From assembly GCA_003852805.1 (NCBI GenBank), contig RDDY01000024.1, forward strand, positions 1-6,724: a stretch of DNA of 6,724 nt, in the 5' to 3' direction. Shown here piece after piece: positions 1 through 6,724 of the stretch. This stretch comes from Chryseobacterium sp. Its GTDB lineage: Bacteria > Bacteroidota > Bacteroidia > Flavobacteriales > Weeksellaceae. Each line of letters begins with the position of its first letter. Within the stretch, counting starts at the first letter, position 1. Position numbers and translations under genes: made by a program. The notes under the pieces are model-generated. The model saw nothing but the letters and a program-made list of their open reading frames with translations. It did no database searches and was not told the DNA's origin.

Positions 1-2827
1 CCGCCCCGCGCAGTATGAATTTGCTCGACAATATTTCTACAACAACAGCCTGAACCAATCCCGCAAGGAAGCAAGCCTTTTCTTTACCCAAATTATTGGC
101 GTTATTTTGCAGCAGCAACACGCCGAAGAAGGTTTGGAAGCGTTCACGCGCGAATATCCCAACAGTGCTTATTTTGCATTGGCCAACGGGCCGCTGGCAG
201 ATTATTATTTGGCCAAGAAAGATTTCCCCAACGCGTTGGAAACGCTGAAGCGTGTCAACCAATATCAACTGAGCCGCAAAGAAAACACCGAATATGTTTT
301 GAAATTGGGGTACGCCAAATTCATGACGGGCGATGATGCCGGCGCAATGGAAGCCCTACAAGAAGCGTATAACAACGCAGAAGATAAGTCTGACAGCGCC
401 TATATGCTTGCTCATTTGCATTATGCGCAGGGCGACAATCAGACGGCATTCCGTTACTTTGATGAAGTACGCGACAATCCGCGCTTCGCTCGGTTGGTGA
501 AGCCTTATTATGTGCAGATGTATTTCAGCGAGCGAGATTATGCGAGCGCCATTTCAGAAGGCACACAATTGCTGGATACCGATCTATCTGCCGAAGCCCG
601 CGCCGAACTGCATAAAATCATCGGCGAATCTTATTTCATGCAGAAGAAGTATGCCGATGCTTATCCGCACCTGAAAGCCTATGTCGATGCTAAAGCATCA
701 CCGTCGGAGAACGACCTGTACGAAATGGGATATGTGGCGGCTCAACTGCGCAAATACGAGGAAGCGGTCGGTTATTATAATCAACTCATCAACAACAATT
801 CTGCTTTGGCGCAAAACGCTTATTATCAACTGGGCAATGCTTATTTGGAAACAGGCAGGAAGCAAGAAGCGCTGTCCGCGTTTCGGTCTGCTTCTATGAT
901 GAGCTATGATGCCTCGGTACAGAGACAGGCGCACGAGCAATACGCAAAACTGTCGTACGATATCGGCAATCCGTTCGAGTCGCCGTCTGCGGTTATACAA
1001 GCTTACATCACCAAGTACGGCAACACCGCAGGTTCCACAGAGATGCGTTCGCTTTTGGTCAAATCCTACTTGTATTCCGGCAACTACAAAGAAACGTTGG
1101 ATGCGTTGAAGAAAATCGGTGTCAAATCCGGCGAGATGCAAAAGATCGAGCAGGAATCTGCTTTCCTATTGGGCGCGGAAGAATTCAACAAAGGGAATTT
1201 CCATGATGCTGAAAATCTGTTTGAGCAATCGTTGAAGTACAACATCAACCGTGAGACCAATGCCCGTGCGCTCTACTGGATGGCGCAGAGCCAATATAAG
1301 ATCGGTGATTATCCGTCGGCCATCGAGAGTTATCTGAAACTGATGCAAAGCGGAGCGGATTTTAAAGAGAAACAACAATTGCCGTACGACTTGGCTTATG
1401 CTTATTTCAAAAACCGCAACTATGATCTTGCGCAAAAGTATTTCAAGGAATACCTGCGCAATCCTTCTGCCGAGTTTAAGGCCGATGCCGAACTTCGTTT
1501 GGCCGACACGCATTACGCCAACAATGAGCTGAGTGAGGCCATTGCACTATACGGCAACAATGCCGAAGCATCTGACTATACGCTGTTCCAAAAAGCGATG
1601 TCATTAGGTTTCAAAGGCGATGCCGATGCGAAGATTGCGGAGTTGAAGAATCTGCTCAACCAATACAAAACAAGCGAATACCGAGACGATGCTCAGTACG
1701 AAATAGCAACCGCTTATGCCGTCACAGGGCGTTATGCAGAAAGCAACGACTATTTGGACCGAGTGATAAAAACCGCCACCGATGCCGATTTGGTTGCGCG
1801 TGCAGAAATCTACCGTGCTCAAAACTTTAACGATCAAGGCAATACAACCAAGGCGCTGACCGAACTGCGAAACCTTGGCAACAAATACCGCGGAACCGCC
1901 TATGCGGAAAAGATAGTGCAGGCGGCCCGCCCGATGTTTATGAAAAATGCCGACATGAACGGTTATCAGCAGTTTGCACAGAGCATTGGTGTCAACCTGA
2001 ACCGTGCCGATATCGACGAACTGAACCTTACTGCGGGGCAGCAACTGTACGCAAAAAGAGAATACGCGAAGGCGGCGCCGTATTTCGAGAAATATCTGAC
2101 GCAGCACCCGACAGGCGAGGACTACTACCAAGCACAATATCAGTTGGGCGACAGCTACTTCCAAACAAAAGAGTACACCAAAGCGTTGTTGGCTTTACAA
2201 GAGATTGCGGCGGTCTACAACGATTACCGAGAAGATGCCGCCGTTAGAATAGCGCAAATCTATCAGGCGCAAAACAACAAGACGGAGGCAGAGAAGTATT
2301 TGAAGAGTGTGGCAAATTCTCAAAACACGAGTATCCGCAGTTACGCTCAAAACGAGCTGATGCGCATTTATGCCGATACCAATCGTTTGTCTGAAGCCGA
2401 AAAGCTGGCCGATGAAATCCTGAAAAATCCATCGCCAACCGCAGGCACGGCAGAGCAAGCGCGTCTGATCAAAGCACGCAGTCAAATGCAAAAAGGAAAC
2501 GACAACGCTGCCAAAACGGCCTACGCTGCCTTGGAAAAATCGGGAAATCCTACCGTGGCAGCCGAAGCGCTGTATGCAAAAGCCTTTTATCAAAACAAAT
2601 CAAAAGCTTATAAGTCGAGCAATGAAACCATCTTTCGCTTGGCAAACAATTACTCGTCCGAGCAACTGTGGGGCGCACGCGCGTTGGTGCTGATGGCTCA
2701 GAACTATTTGGCACTCGGCGACCGTTATCAGGCTTCGTACACGGCAGACCAAATTATTGCCAACTATCAAGAATATCCCGAAGTGGTGGCCGAGGCACGC
2801 GCCGTAAAAAACCGAATTAAGAAATAA
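1..2827 (+). CDS. Large tetratricopeptide-repeat (TPR) protein, 5' partial
   Basis: This is a TPR solenoid protein, probably a periplasmic or envelope scaffold for protein-protein contacts; its exact role is unknown. The frame is open from base 2 (first codons read RPAQYEFARQYFYNN), so 941 residues are visible and the start lies off the left edge. The first in-window start-like codon, TTG at 107, sits inside this open frame and is not the real start. Helix-turn-helix TPR units recur along the whole length, well over ten of them. Clear examples, numbered from the first visible codon, are AYYQLGNAYLETGRKQEAL (about 273-291), RALYWMAQSQYKIGDYPSA (from about 422) and YQAQYQLGDSYFQTKEYTKA (from about 709), with the usual aromatic, Gly and Ala positions. 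No catalytic domain is visible. The signal peptide, if any, would be in the missing N-terminus. The gene ends 31 bp before the outer-membrane barrel gene, so the two probably form an operon. The TPR fold is certain; the cellular role is inference. Confidence 0.95.
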   Translation, partial: RPAQYEFARQYFYNNSLNQSRKEASLFFTQIIGVILQQQHAEEGLEAFTREYPNSAYFALANGPLADYYLAKKDFPNALETLKRVNQYQLSRKENTEYVLKLGYAKFMTGDDAGAMEALQEAYNNAEDKSDSAYMLAHLHYAQGDNQTAFRYFDEVRDNPRFARLVKPYYVQMYFSERDYASAISEGTQLLDTDLSAEARAELHKIIGESYFMQKKYADAYPHLKAYVDAKASPSENDLYEMGYVAAQLRKYEEAVGYYNQLINNNSALAQNAYYQLGNAYLETGRKQEALSAFRSASMMSYDASVQRQAHEQYAKLSYDIGNPFESPSAVIQAYITKYGNTAGSTEMRSLLVKSYLYSGNYKETLDALKKIGVKSGEMQKIEQESAFLLGAEEFNKGNFHDAENLFEQSLKYNINRETNARALYWMAQSQYKIGDYPSAIESYLKLMQSGADFKEKQQLPYDLAYAYFKNRNYDLAQKYFKEYLRNPSAEFKADAELRLADTHYANNELSEAIALYGNNAEASDYTLFQKAMSLGFKGDADAKIAELKNLLNQYKTSEYRDDAQYEIATAYAVTGRYAESNDYLDRVIKTATDADLVARAEIYRAQNFNDQGNTTKALTELRNLGNKYRGTAYAEKIVQAARPMFMKNADMNGYQQFAQSIGVNLNRADIDELNLTAGQQLYAKREYAKAAPYFEKYLTQHPTGEDYYQAQYQLGDSYFQTKEYTKALLALQEIAAVYNDYREDAAVRIAQIYQAQNNKTEAEKYLKSVANSQNTSIRSYAQNELMRIYADTNRLSEAEKLADEILKNPSPTAGTAEQARLIKARSQMQKGNDNAAKTAYAALEKSGNPTVAAEALYAKAFYQNKSKAYKSSNETIFRLANNYSSEQLWGARALVLMAQNYLALGDRYQASYTADQIIANYQEYPEVVAEARAVKNRIKK

Positions 2828-2858
2828 CAGGCTTTTGCCCTTTTATTGTTAGAAAGAA

Positions 2859-4631
2859 ATGAAGAGAACATTTAATTATATCGGTCTGCTGGGCCTGTTT
2901 TTCACAGTAGGTACAAGTGCACTGAACGCTCAAATCAAAGAAGAGAAGCTGATTTTGGACCGCAAACGCGAACCCGAATTGCGCAGAATCGAGAAAAAGA
3001 AAACGGAGGCACAGACCGACAAGGATTATCTGAAAGAAAAAGAATCACCGAGCTACAGCATTGTCAATGTGCCGCCGGTATCGGACTTCCGACCATCGCC
3101 GATAGAGGGCAGCGATATTTCGCCGCGGTTTGACGATTATCATTCCAATAATTATTTCAGAATCGGTTACGGCAATTACAGCAAATTCTTGGTAGATGGC
3201 CACATCAGCCATATGCTGCAACCCGATACGCAGGTTGGGGTAGATGTGCACCATCTTTCGACAGAAGGTCTTAAAAAAGAATACCGATGGGATTCCAAAC
3301 AGCAAAACACCAATCTTGCGCTGTACCTTACCGATTACGGCACAAACGGCAAGCTGAATATCAATGCGGAAGCCGACATCAACGCGTACAACTATTACGG
3401 CATTTATGAGCCCGATGCCGCGCTGCAACCCATCGGAGATCTGAAACAGTCTTACAACCGTTTCGGTGTCAATGCGTTTTACGATTTTTATTCCAACAAT
3501 TATCTGAATGACGCTACGGTGAAGACTTCGTTCTTGAACGACCATTTCGGAGCAAAAGAGAATGCGGTAGACTTGGGTCTGAATTTGGGCAAGCATGGAT
3601 TGAATATTGCGTCGGGCGACTCGGGTATAAAATTGAACGCCGATTTGGGTCTTCGTCTGCAAAATGTCGATACCAAATTTGATATTTTGGATAAAAATCA
3701 ATCAAAAGCTTTCGGTATCTCTGCAACGCCGACGATTGCATTTTACAAAGGCGAACACTCTTTGAGGCTGGGGATTCAATATGATTTCGTCAACCTCGAC
3801 AACAGTTCTGTCTTGGCCAACGGTGACAAACCGGACCACAATAAGTTTTCGCCCATAGCAGAATTGCAACTTGCCGCATCGGAAAATCTGAGCTTTTATG
3901 GTGGAGCTGCGGGCGGATTCGAGTTTAATTCTTACGCCGGTTTCCTAAAACAGAATCCGTATCTGTTGTCAGACCAAATGATTCGCCCCACGGAGACCAA
4001 GTACCGTTTTTTTGTCGGCATTAAAGGCGATGTAGAGCGCGTCTTCAAATATGACGTCAGCGCCGGTTTTGCCAAGAAGAATGATATGCCTTTCTTCCTG
4101 TCGAGCGATCACTACAATGGCGATGCAACGACTGCGCACAATGCTTATGATTATCTGAATACCTTCCAAATAGTTTACGACAACGGCGATGTGAACGATG
4201 TTAAGGCGAGCTTGCAATACTTCCCGCTTGAAAACCTGGCCTTGAACGGCGGATTGCATTACCGAAGCTTTAAATTAGAACATTTGCACGCCGCTTATTA
4301 CAAACCGGTTATAGAAGGAAATATAGGAGCCAATTTCAGCCTGTTCAACCGTAAATTGGAATTGGGCTTGGATGCCATTTTTGTGGGTAGCCGAAAGGCA
4401 AATGCATTTACGGTAGATCGGTTAACCGAGACGCTTTACCATGTGAGCGATATTGCAGAAACAACCGTTCCCGGTTATACGGATCTCAATCTCTCAGCCT
4501 CTTTCAAGGTTCACAAAAATTTCAGTATTTTTGCACTCGGAAACAATCTCTTGGGTAAGTCGTATGAGCATTACCTTGGCTACAAGGTTTTGGGAGCACA
4601 GGTCCTGGGAGGTGTACGGTTAGAGTTCTAA
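2859..4631 (+). CDS. Plugless TonB-receptor-like outer-membrane beta-barrel protein
   Basis: This 590-residue protein is predicted to be an outer-membrane beta-barrel. It starts with a signal peptide (residues 1-24, hydrophobic core YIGLLGLFFTVGTSALNA, likely cut before Gln25). A highly charged, probably helical stretch follows (about 26-62, rich in K, E and R), then a short Pro-rich linker (about 63-90). From about residue 98 alternating amphipathic strands run to the end, opening with NNYFRIGYGNYSKF. The end, NNLLGKSYEHYLGYKVLGAQ followed by LGGVRLEF, matches the last strands of TonB-dependent receptors and finishes on the terminal Phe typical of barrel proteins. The roughly 130-residue plug domain and a TonB box are not seen, so a normal TonB-gated importer is unlikely even though automated annotation may call it a TonB-dependent receptor. 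The ATG is preceded by the purine run AGAAAGAA (2851-2858). Co-transcription with the TPR gene is likely. Substrate and partner are unknown. Confidence 0.92.
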   Translation: MKRTFNYIGLLGLFFTVGTSALNAQIKEEKLILDRKREPELRRIEKKKTEAQTDKDYLKEKESPSYSIVNVPPVSDFRPSPIEGSDISPRFDDYHSNNYFRIGYGNYSKFLVDGHISHMLQPDTQVGVDVHHLSTEGLKKEYRWDSKQQNTNLALYLTDYGTNGKLNINAEADINAYNYYGIYEPDAALQPIGDLKQSYNRFGVNAFYDFYSNNYLNDATVKTSFLNDHFGAKENAVDLGLNLGKHGLNIASGDSGIKLNADLGLRLQNVDTKFDILDKNQSKAFGISATPTIAFYKGEHSLRLGIQYDFVNLDNSSVLANGDKPDHNKFSPIAELQLAASENLSFYGGAAGGFEFNSYAGFLKQNPYLLSDQMIRPTETKYRFFVGIKGDVERVFKYDVSAGFAKKNDMPFFLSSDHYNGDATTAHNAYDYLNTFQIVYDNGDVNDVKASLQYFPLENLALNGGLHYRSFKLEHLHAAYYKPVIEGNIGANFSLFNRKLELGLDAIFVGSRKANAFTVDRLTETLYHVSDIAETTVPGYTDLNLSASFKVHKNFSIFALGNNLLGKSYEHYLGYKVLGAQVLGGVRLEF

Positions 4632-4641
4632 CCGCCGGCGG
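4617..4641 (+). other. Two adjacent dyads across the barrel stop codon and tRNA 5' end
   Basis: Two inverted repeats lie back to back. CGGTTAGA (4617-4624) and TCTAACCG (4627-4634) can form a 7-bp stem with an AGTT loop, and it contains the TAA stop of the barrel gene. CCGCCGGCGG (4632-4641) is a perfect 10-bp palindrome that overlaps the right arm and includes the first two bases of the tRNA. The two folds compete for shared bases. They could mark an mRNA-tRNA processing junction or be chance; no T-run follows, so this is not a standard terminator. Confidence 0.35.
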
Positions 4642-4711
4642 CCCTATAGTTTAATGGATAGAATTAAAGATTCCGGTTCTTTAGGTTGAGGTTCGATTCC
4701 TCATGGGGCTA
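4640..4711 (+). tRNA. tRNA-Arg, anticodon CCG
   Basis: This 72-nt sequence folds into a complete cloverleaf. The acceptor 5' strand GGCCCTA (4640-4646) pairs with TGGGGCT (4704-4710), including a G1-U72 wobble. The D stem is GTTT/GAAT around loop AATGGATA. The anticodon stem AAAGA/TCTTT encloses the loop TTCCGGT with anticodon CCG at 4673-4675. A four-base variable loop precedes the T arm TGAGG-TTCGATT-CCTCA. The discriminator base is A73 (4711). The following bases are CAT, so CCA must be added after transcription, as is usual in Bacteroidota. The tRNA reads the Arg codon CGG, which both upstream genes use sparingly (for example at 4617-4619 near the barrel C-terminus). The gene starts 8 bp after the barrel stop codon, leaving no separate intergenic promoter. 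It may be processed from the operon transcript or use a promoter inside the end of the coding sequence. Confidence 0.96.
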
Positions 4712-4714
4712 CAT

Positions 4715-4751
4715 TGTAAAGCCGCAACTCTAAAAGAGTTGCGGCTTTACA
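4715..4751 (+). terminator. Perfect 17-bp hairpin downstream of tRNA-Arg
   Basis: Two exact inverted arms, 4715-4731 and 4735-4751, pair over 17 bp around the three-base loop AAA. The core arm is GCCGCAACTC and its partner is GAGTTGCGGC. Because the stem itself begins with TGTAAA and ends with TTTACA, the transcript has only a short U-run (TTT at 4746-4748) before ACATTTG. The hairpin starts 3 bases after the tRNA discriminator. Its likely job is to end the barrel-tRNA transcript and define the tRNA 3' trailer. The symmetry would let it act on transcripts from either side. The weak U-tract keeps the terminator call below certainty. Confidence 0.75.
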
Positions 4752-4904
4752 TTTGAAATCAACTCTCCACCGTCAACGGATGTTTTTCCAAAGCAATTAG
4801 GTACTTTATATATGCAGGCAATTGCTATGGTGGAATTGGCAGTTTTTATCGGAAATAACAGATTCTCCCATCCAAAACATTTGGCAAAAAATTTGATATT
4901 CCCA

Positions 4905-4940
4905 TTTTCAATTCAAAATTATTGCTATATTTACACTGTT
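4905..4940 (+). promoter_or_regulatory. Candidate Bacteroidota-type promoter for the T9SS cargo gene
   Basis: Between the tRNA hairpin and the next gene lie about 209 bp of AT-rich sequence with no supported gene. TATATTTA at 4926-4933 matches seven of eight positions, counting the two free ones, of the Bacteroidota -7 consensus TAnnTTTG. Only a weak -33 candidate, TTTT at 4905-4908, sits at a plausible distance (17 bp). A start of transcription near 4940 would give a short leader of about 20 nt. No Shine-Dalgarno sequence is visible before the ATG at 4961, which is normal for this phylum. The call rests on consensus similarity only. Confidence 0.4.
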
Positions 4941-4960
4941 AAACCTTTAAAATTTCTATC

Positions 4961-5827
4961 ATGAGAAAAATTATTACTTCTTTGGCAGTTGTTGCTTTTG
5001 CCGCAACAGGCTTTTCACAGAGCACTACCGTAACACAATCCAACGATCCGAACAGCGTTAGCGCAAACGGTTCTGTAGCTTGCGGTAACAATGCGGGCGG
5101 TTACACATCGGACAACTACTATTCAAGAGCTTTCAAGCTTTCCAACTACGGTGTTACCGGTGATTTCACCGTGACTGAAGTCCGTTTCGGTGTGCAGACA
5201 GCCTCTACTACGCTGCCTGTAACCATCAACTTGTACAACCAAACAAGCGGCACCTATCCTGCGGGCACGAAGTCTTTGCTGAAATCTTTCACTAAGACAA
5301 TTTCTCCTGCCGACGTAGGTACGGTAGTCAGCGCAACCACCAACCAAGTGGTTCCTGCGGGGGCTACGCTGGTAACGGAATTCTTCCACGATGGTCAAGA
5401 TGAAGTTCAAGTGTTTTATTTCGGTACCAACGCAGCGGGACAAACCGCGCCTTCTTACCTGAAATCTGAAGGTTGTGGCATTATGAATCCTATTGCAACG
5501 GGTACCGGTGCTCTCAACGGTTTTGCTTCCGCACAATGGGTGATCAGCGTAGTGGGTACCACGGGCATGGGGACAGTAGAAGTGCTGAACTCTCAGGATG
5601 TAAAAATTTATCCAAACCCGGTTCGCGAAACTCTTAACTTCGGCGTATCCAAAGGACTTTCTGTAGACTCATTCCAAATCATCGATGCTTCCGGAAAAGT
5701 TGTTAAATCATCTGACGCCAGAAGCAAATCATCAGTAGATGTATCTTCAATGGCGAAAGGTGTTTACATTCTGAAAGCGAAACTGTCTGACGGTAAAGTA
5801 CACGTACAGAAAATCGTTAAAGAATAA
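4961..5827 (+). CDS. Secreted protein with T9SS type A sorting domain
   Basis: This 288-residue protein is predicted to be exported by Sec and then moved across the outer membrane by the type IX secretion system. The signal peptide is MRKIITSLAVVAFAATGFSQ (1-20), likely cut after Gln20. Residues about 40-200 form a beta-rich domain I cannot assign to a function. It includes SRAFKLSNYGVTGDFTVTEV, PVTINLYNQTSGTYPAG and two Cys residues (C41 and C172) that could form a disulfide. Residues about 212-288 are the type A C-terminal sorting domain (Por_Secre_tail family): the start DVKIYPNPVRETL, the central FQIIDASGKVVKS and the end KGVYILKAKLSDGKVHVQK are all present. No protease or glycosidase motif is visible. 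The unknown domain resembles a jelly-roll-like sandwich, which is inference. The gene has its own upstream AT-rich region and a strong terminator 20 bp after its stop codon, so it is probably a single-gene transcript. Confidence 0.95.
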   Translation: MRKIITSLAVVAFAATGFSQSTTVTQSNDPNSVSANGSVACGNNAGGYTSDNYYSRAFKLSNYGVTGDFTVTEVRFGVQTASTTLPVTINLYNQTSGTYPAGTKSLLKSFTKTISPADVGTVVSATTNQVVPAGATLVTEFFHDGQDEVQVFYFGTNAAGQTAPSYLKSEGCGIMNPIATGTGALNGFASAQWVISVVGTTGMGTVEVLNSQDVKIYPNPVRETLNFGVSKGLSVDSFQIIDASGKVVKSSDARSKSSVDVSSMAKGVYILKAKLSDGKVHVQKIVKE

Positions 5828-5847
5828 TCATTCAATAATTTGGATGC

Positions 5848-5875
5848 AACCTCCCGTCAAAAGGGAGGTTTTTTT
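5848..5875 (+). terminator. Rho-independent terminator after the T9SS cargo gene
   Basis: AACCTCCC (5848-5855) and GGGAGGTT (5863-5870) form a perfect 8-bp GC-rich stem with the loop GTCAAAA. The T-run at 5869-5875 follows directly. It begins 20 bases after the TAA at 5825-5827 and is a textbook intrinsic terminator. It separates the cargo gene from the CvfB-like gene, whose ATG lies only 28 bp beyond the T-run. Confidence 0.95.
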
Positions 5876-5903
5876 GTTATTTTTATACGCAGATTAACTA
5901 TTG

Positions 5904-6724
5904 ATGAAACTCGCACAGATACAACGCCTACACATAAAGGAAAAAAGAGCCGACGGATGGATTTTGGAAGATAATGACGACCAAATTGCACTTCTTCCCA
6001 AAATATTTACCGACGACGAAAAATCTGTCGGTGACGAAATAGAAGTTTTTGTTTATCAGGACAACGATCGAAGCCTGAAGGCCACAACCGAAATGCCGTT
6101 GGCGCAGGCCGGAGAATTTGCCGTGATGACCTGTATGCAGACCTTGCCCGCCGGCGCGTTTATGGACTGGGGAATCATTAAAGATCTGTTTGTTCCGTAC
6201 AAACAGCAAAAATCCAAAATCGAGGAGGGCAAGCGTTATATCGTCTATGTTTACGTGGACGAGGAAACCGGTTTAATTACCGGCACAACCAAGTTCAAGC
6301 GAAATCCACAATATGAAAACGTACCGTTTTCTGTCGGTGACAAGGTCAATCTCATCATGATGAATGAAACCGAATTGGGTTGGAACGTCATTATCAATCA
6401 GAAATACATCGGATTGATTTATTCATCGGATGTTTATAAAAAAGTTTACCCGCTCTCTCAGGAGTCAGGCTACATCAAAAGTATACGTGAAGACGGAAAA
6501 ATAGATGTGACATTGCAGCCGACGGGTTTTGAAAATATCGATATCTATAAACAAAAGATTCTGGATAAGCTGGAAGAAAGCTACGGTTTGCTGTATTTGT
6601 CCGATCAATCCTCGCCGGAGGAAATAAAGGCCGAAATCCAAATGAGCAAAAAGAATTTTAAAAAAGCCATCGGCGGATTGTACCGCGACAAAAAAATCGA
6701 AATCCTCGACGATAAAATTCGTCT
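5904..6724 (+). CDS. CvfB-family S1-like RNA-binding protein, 3' partial
   Basis: The frame is open from the ATG to the right edge, giving 273 residues plus two bases. CvfB-family proteins (COG2996) are usually about 280 residues, so only the last few are missing. The protein contains tandem S1-like OB folds followed by a C-terminal winged-helix region. Visible landmarks are an N-terminal OB segment (about 1-62, with LPKIFTDDEKSVGDEIEVFV), the family signature PAGAFMDWGIIKDLFVPYKQ (82-101), a further S1-like part (about 142-203, with FSVGDKVNLIMMNETELGW and GLIYSSDVYKK) and the tail SPEEIKAEIQMSKKNFKKAI (237-256), typical of the winged helix. Family members bind RNA and were named for a virulence regulator in Staphylococcus aureus; the role in Bacteroidota is not established. 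An in-frame TAA at 5895 limits the start to ATG 5904 or TTG 5901, and ATG fits the family. No convincing promoter is visible in the 28 bp after the preceding terminator. Confidence 0.93.
   Translation, partial: MKLAQIQRLHIKEKRADGWILEDNDDQIALLPKIFTDDEKSVGDEIEVFVYQDNDRSLKATTEMPLAQAGEFAVMTCMQTLPAGAFMDWGIIKDLFVPYKQQKSKIEEGKRYIVYVYVDEETGLITGTTKFKRNPQYENVPFSVGDKVNLIMMNETELGWNVIINQKYIGLIYSSDVYKKVYPLSQESGYIKSIREDGKIDVTLQPTGFENIDIYKQKILDKLEESYGLLYLSDQSSPEEIKAEIQMSKKNFKKAIGGLYRDKKIEILDDKIR

Noticed and set aside
107..109. TTG as start codon of the TPR protein
   Set aside because: The frame is open upstream to base 2 with TPR-like sequence; the codon is an internal Leu.
1604..2164. Long minus-strand frame (186 codons) inside the TPR gene
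   Set aside because: It is fully covered by a well-supported gene on the other strand and its translation shows no family features; it is a shadow frame.
3045..3701. Long minus-strand frame (218 codons) inside the barrel gene
   Set aside because: It is antisense to a clear outer-membrane protein, with Ile/Val-rich shadow composition and no independent evidence.
4640..4711. Possible integration site of a mobile element at the tRNA 3' end
   Set aside because: No integrase, no repeat of the tRNA 3' end and no foreign genes are present in the window.
4792..4826. Inverted repeat AGCAATT / AATTGCT in the intergenic region
   Set aside because: Arms are only 7 bp and AT-rich with a 21-base loop, so chance is a sufficient explanation.
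4812..4964. Small 50-codon plus-strand frame overlapping the start of the T9SS cargo gene by ATGA
   Set aside because: It lies in AT-rich promoter sequence, has no recognisable domain or initiation signal, and would contain the likely promoter of the next gene.

Overview
The window looks like chromosome from a member of the Bacteroidota, most likely Flavobacteriia and possibly the Weeksellaceae/Chryseobacterium group. The evidence is a secreted protein ending in a type IX secretion (T9SS type A) sorting domain, a TonB-receptor-like outer-membrane barrel, AT-rich leaders without a clear Shine-Dalgarno sequence, and a tRNA gene with no encoded CCA. Coding regions have moderate GC, which is higher than in typical Chryseobacterium, so I do not name a genus. 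All supported genes lie on the plus strand. I see no mobile element, CRISPR array or phage gene.

Layout. (1) Positions 1-2827 hold a very large tetratricopeptide-repeat (TPR) protein that enters from the left edge. Its reading frame is open back to base 2, so its true start lies outside the window. (2) After 31 bp comes a 590-residue outer-membrane beta-barrel protein (2859-4631). It resembles the barrel half of TonB-dependent receptors but has no plug domain, and it is probably co-transcribed with the TPR gene. (3) A tRNA-Arg with anticodon CCG (4640-4711) begins only 8 bp after the barrel stop codon. It is followed by a perfect 17-bp hairpin. (4) An AT-rich promoter region leads to a 288-residue secreted T9SS cargo protein (4961-5827), which ends in a strong intrinsic terminator. 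(5) From 5904 to the right edge runs an S1-like RNA-binding protein of the CvfB family, missing only its last few residues.

How the parts work together. The TPR protein and the plugless barrel look like a functional pair at the cell envelope: a long periplasmic solenoid scaffold and an outer-membrane channel or assembly partner. This pairing is the most interesting feature, though its function is not known from sequence. The T9SS cargo gene appears to be an independent single-gene unit. The CvfB-like gene is a housekeeping or regulatory neighbour with no evident link to the rest.
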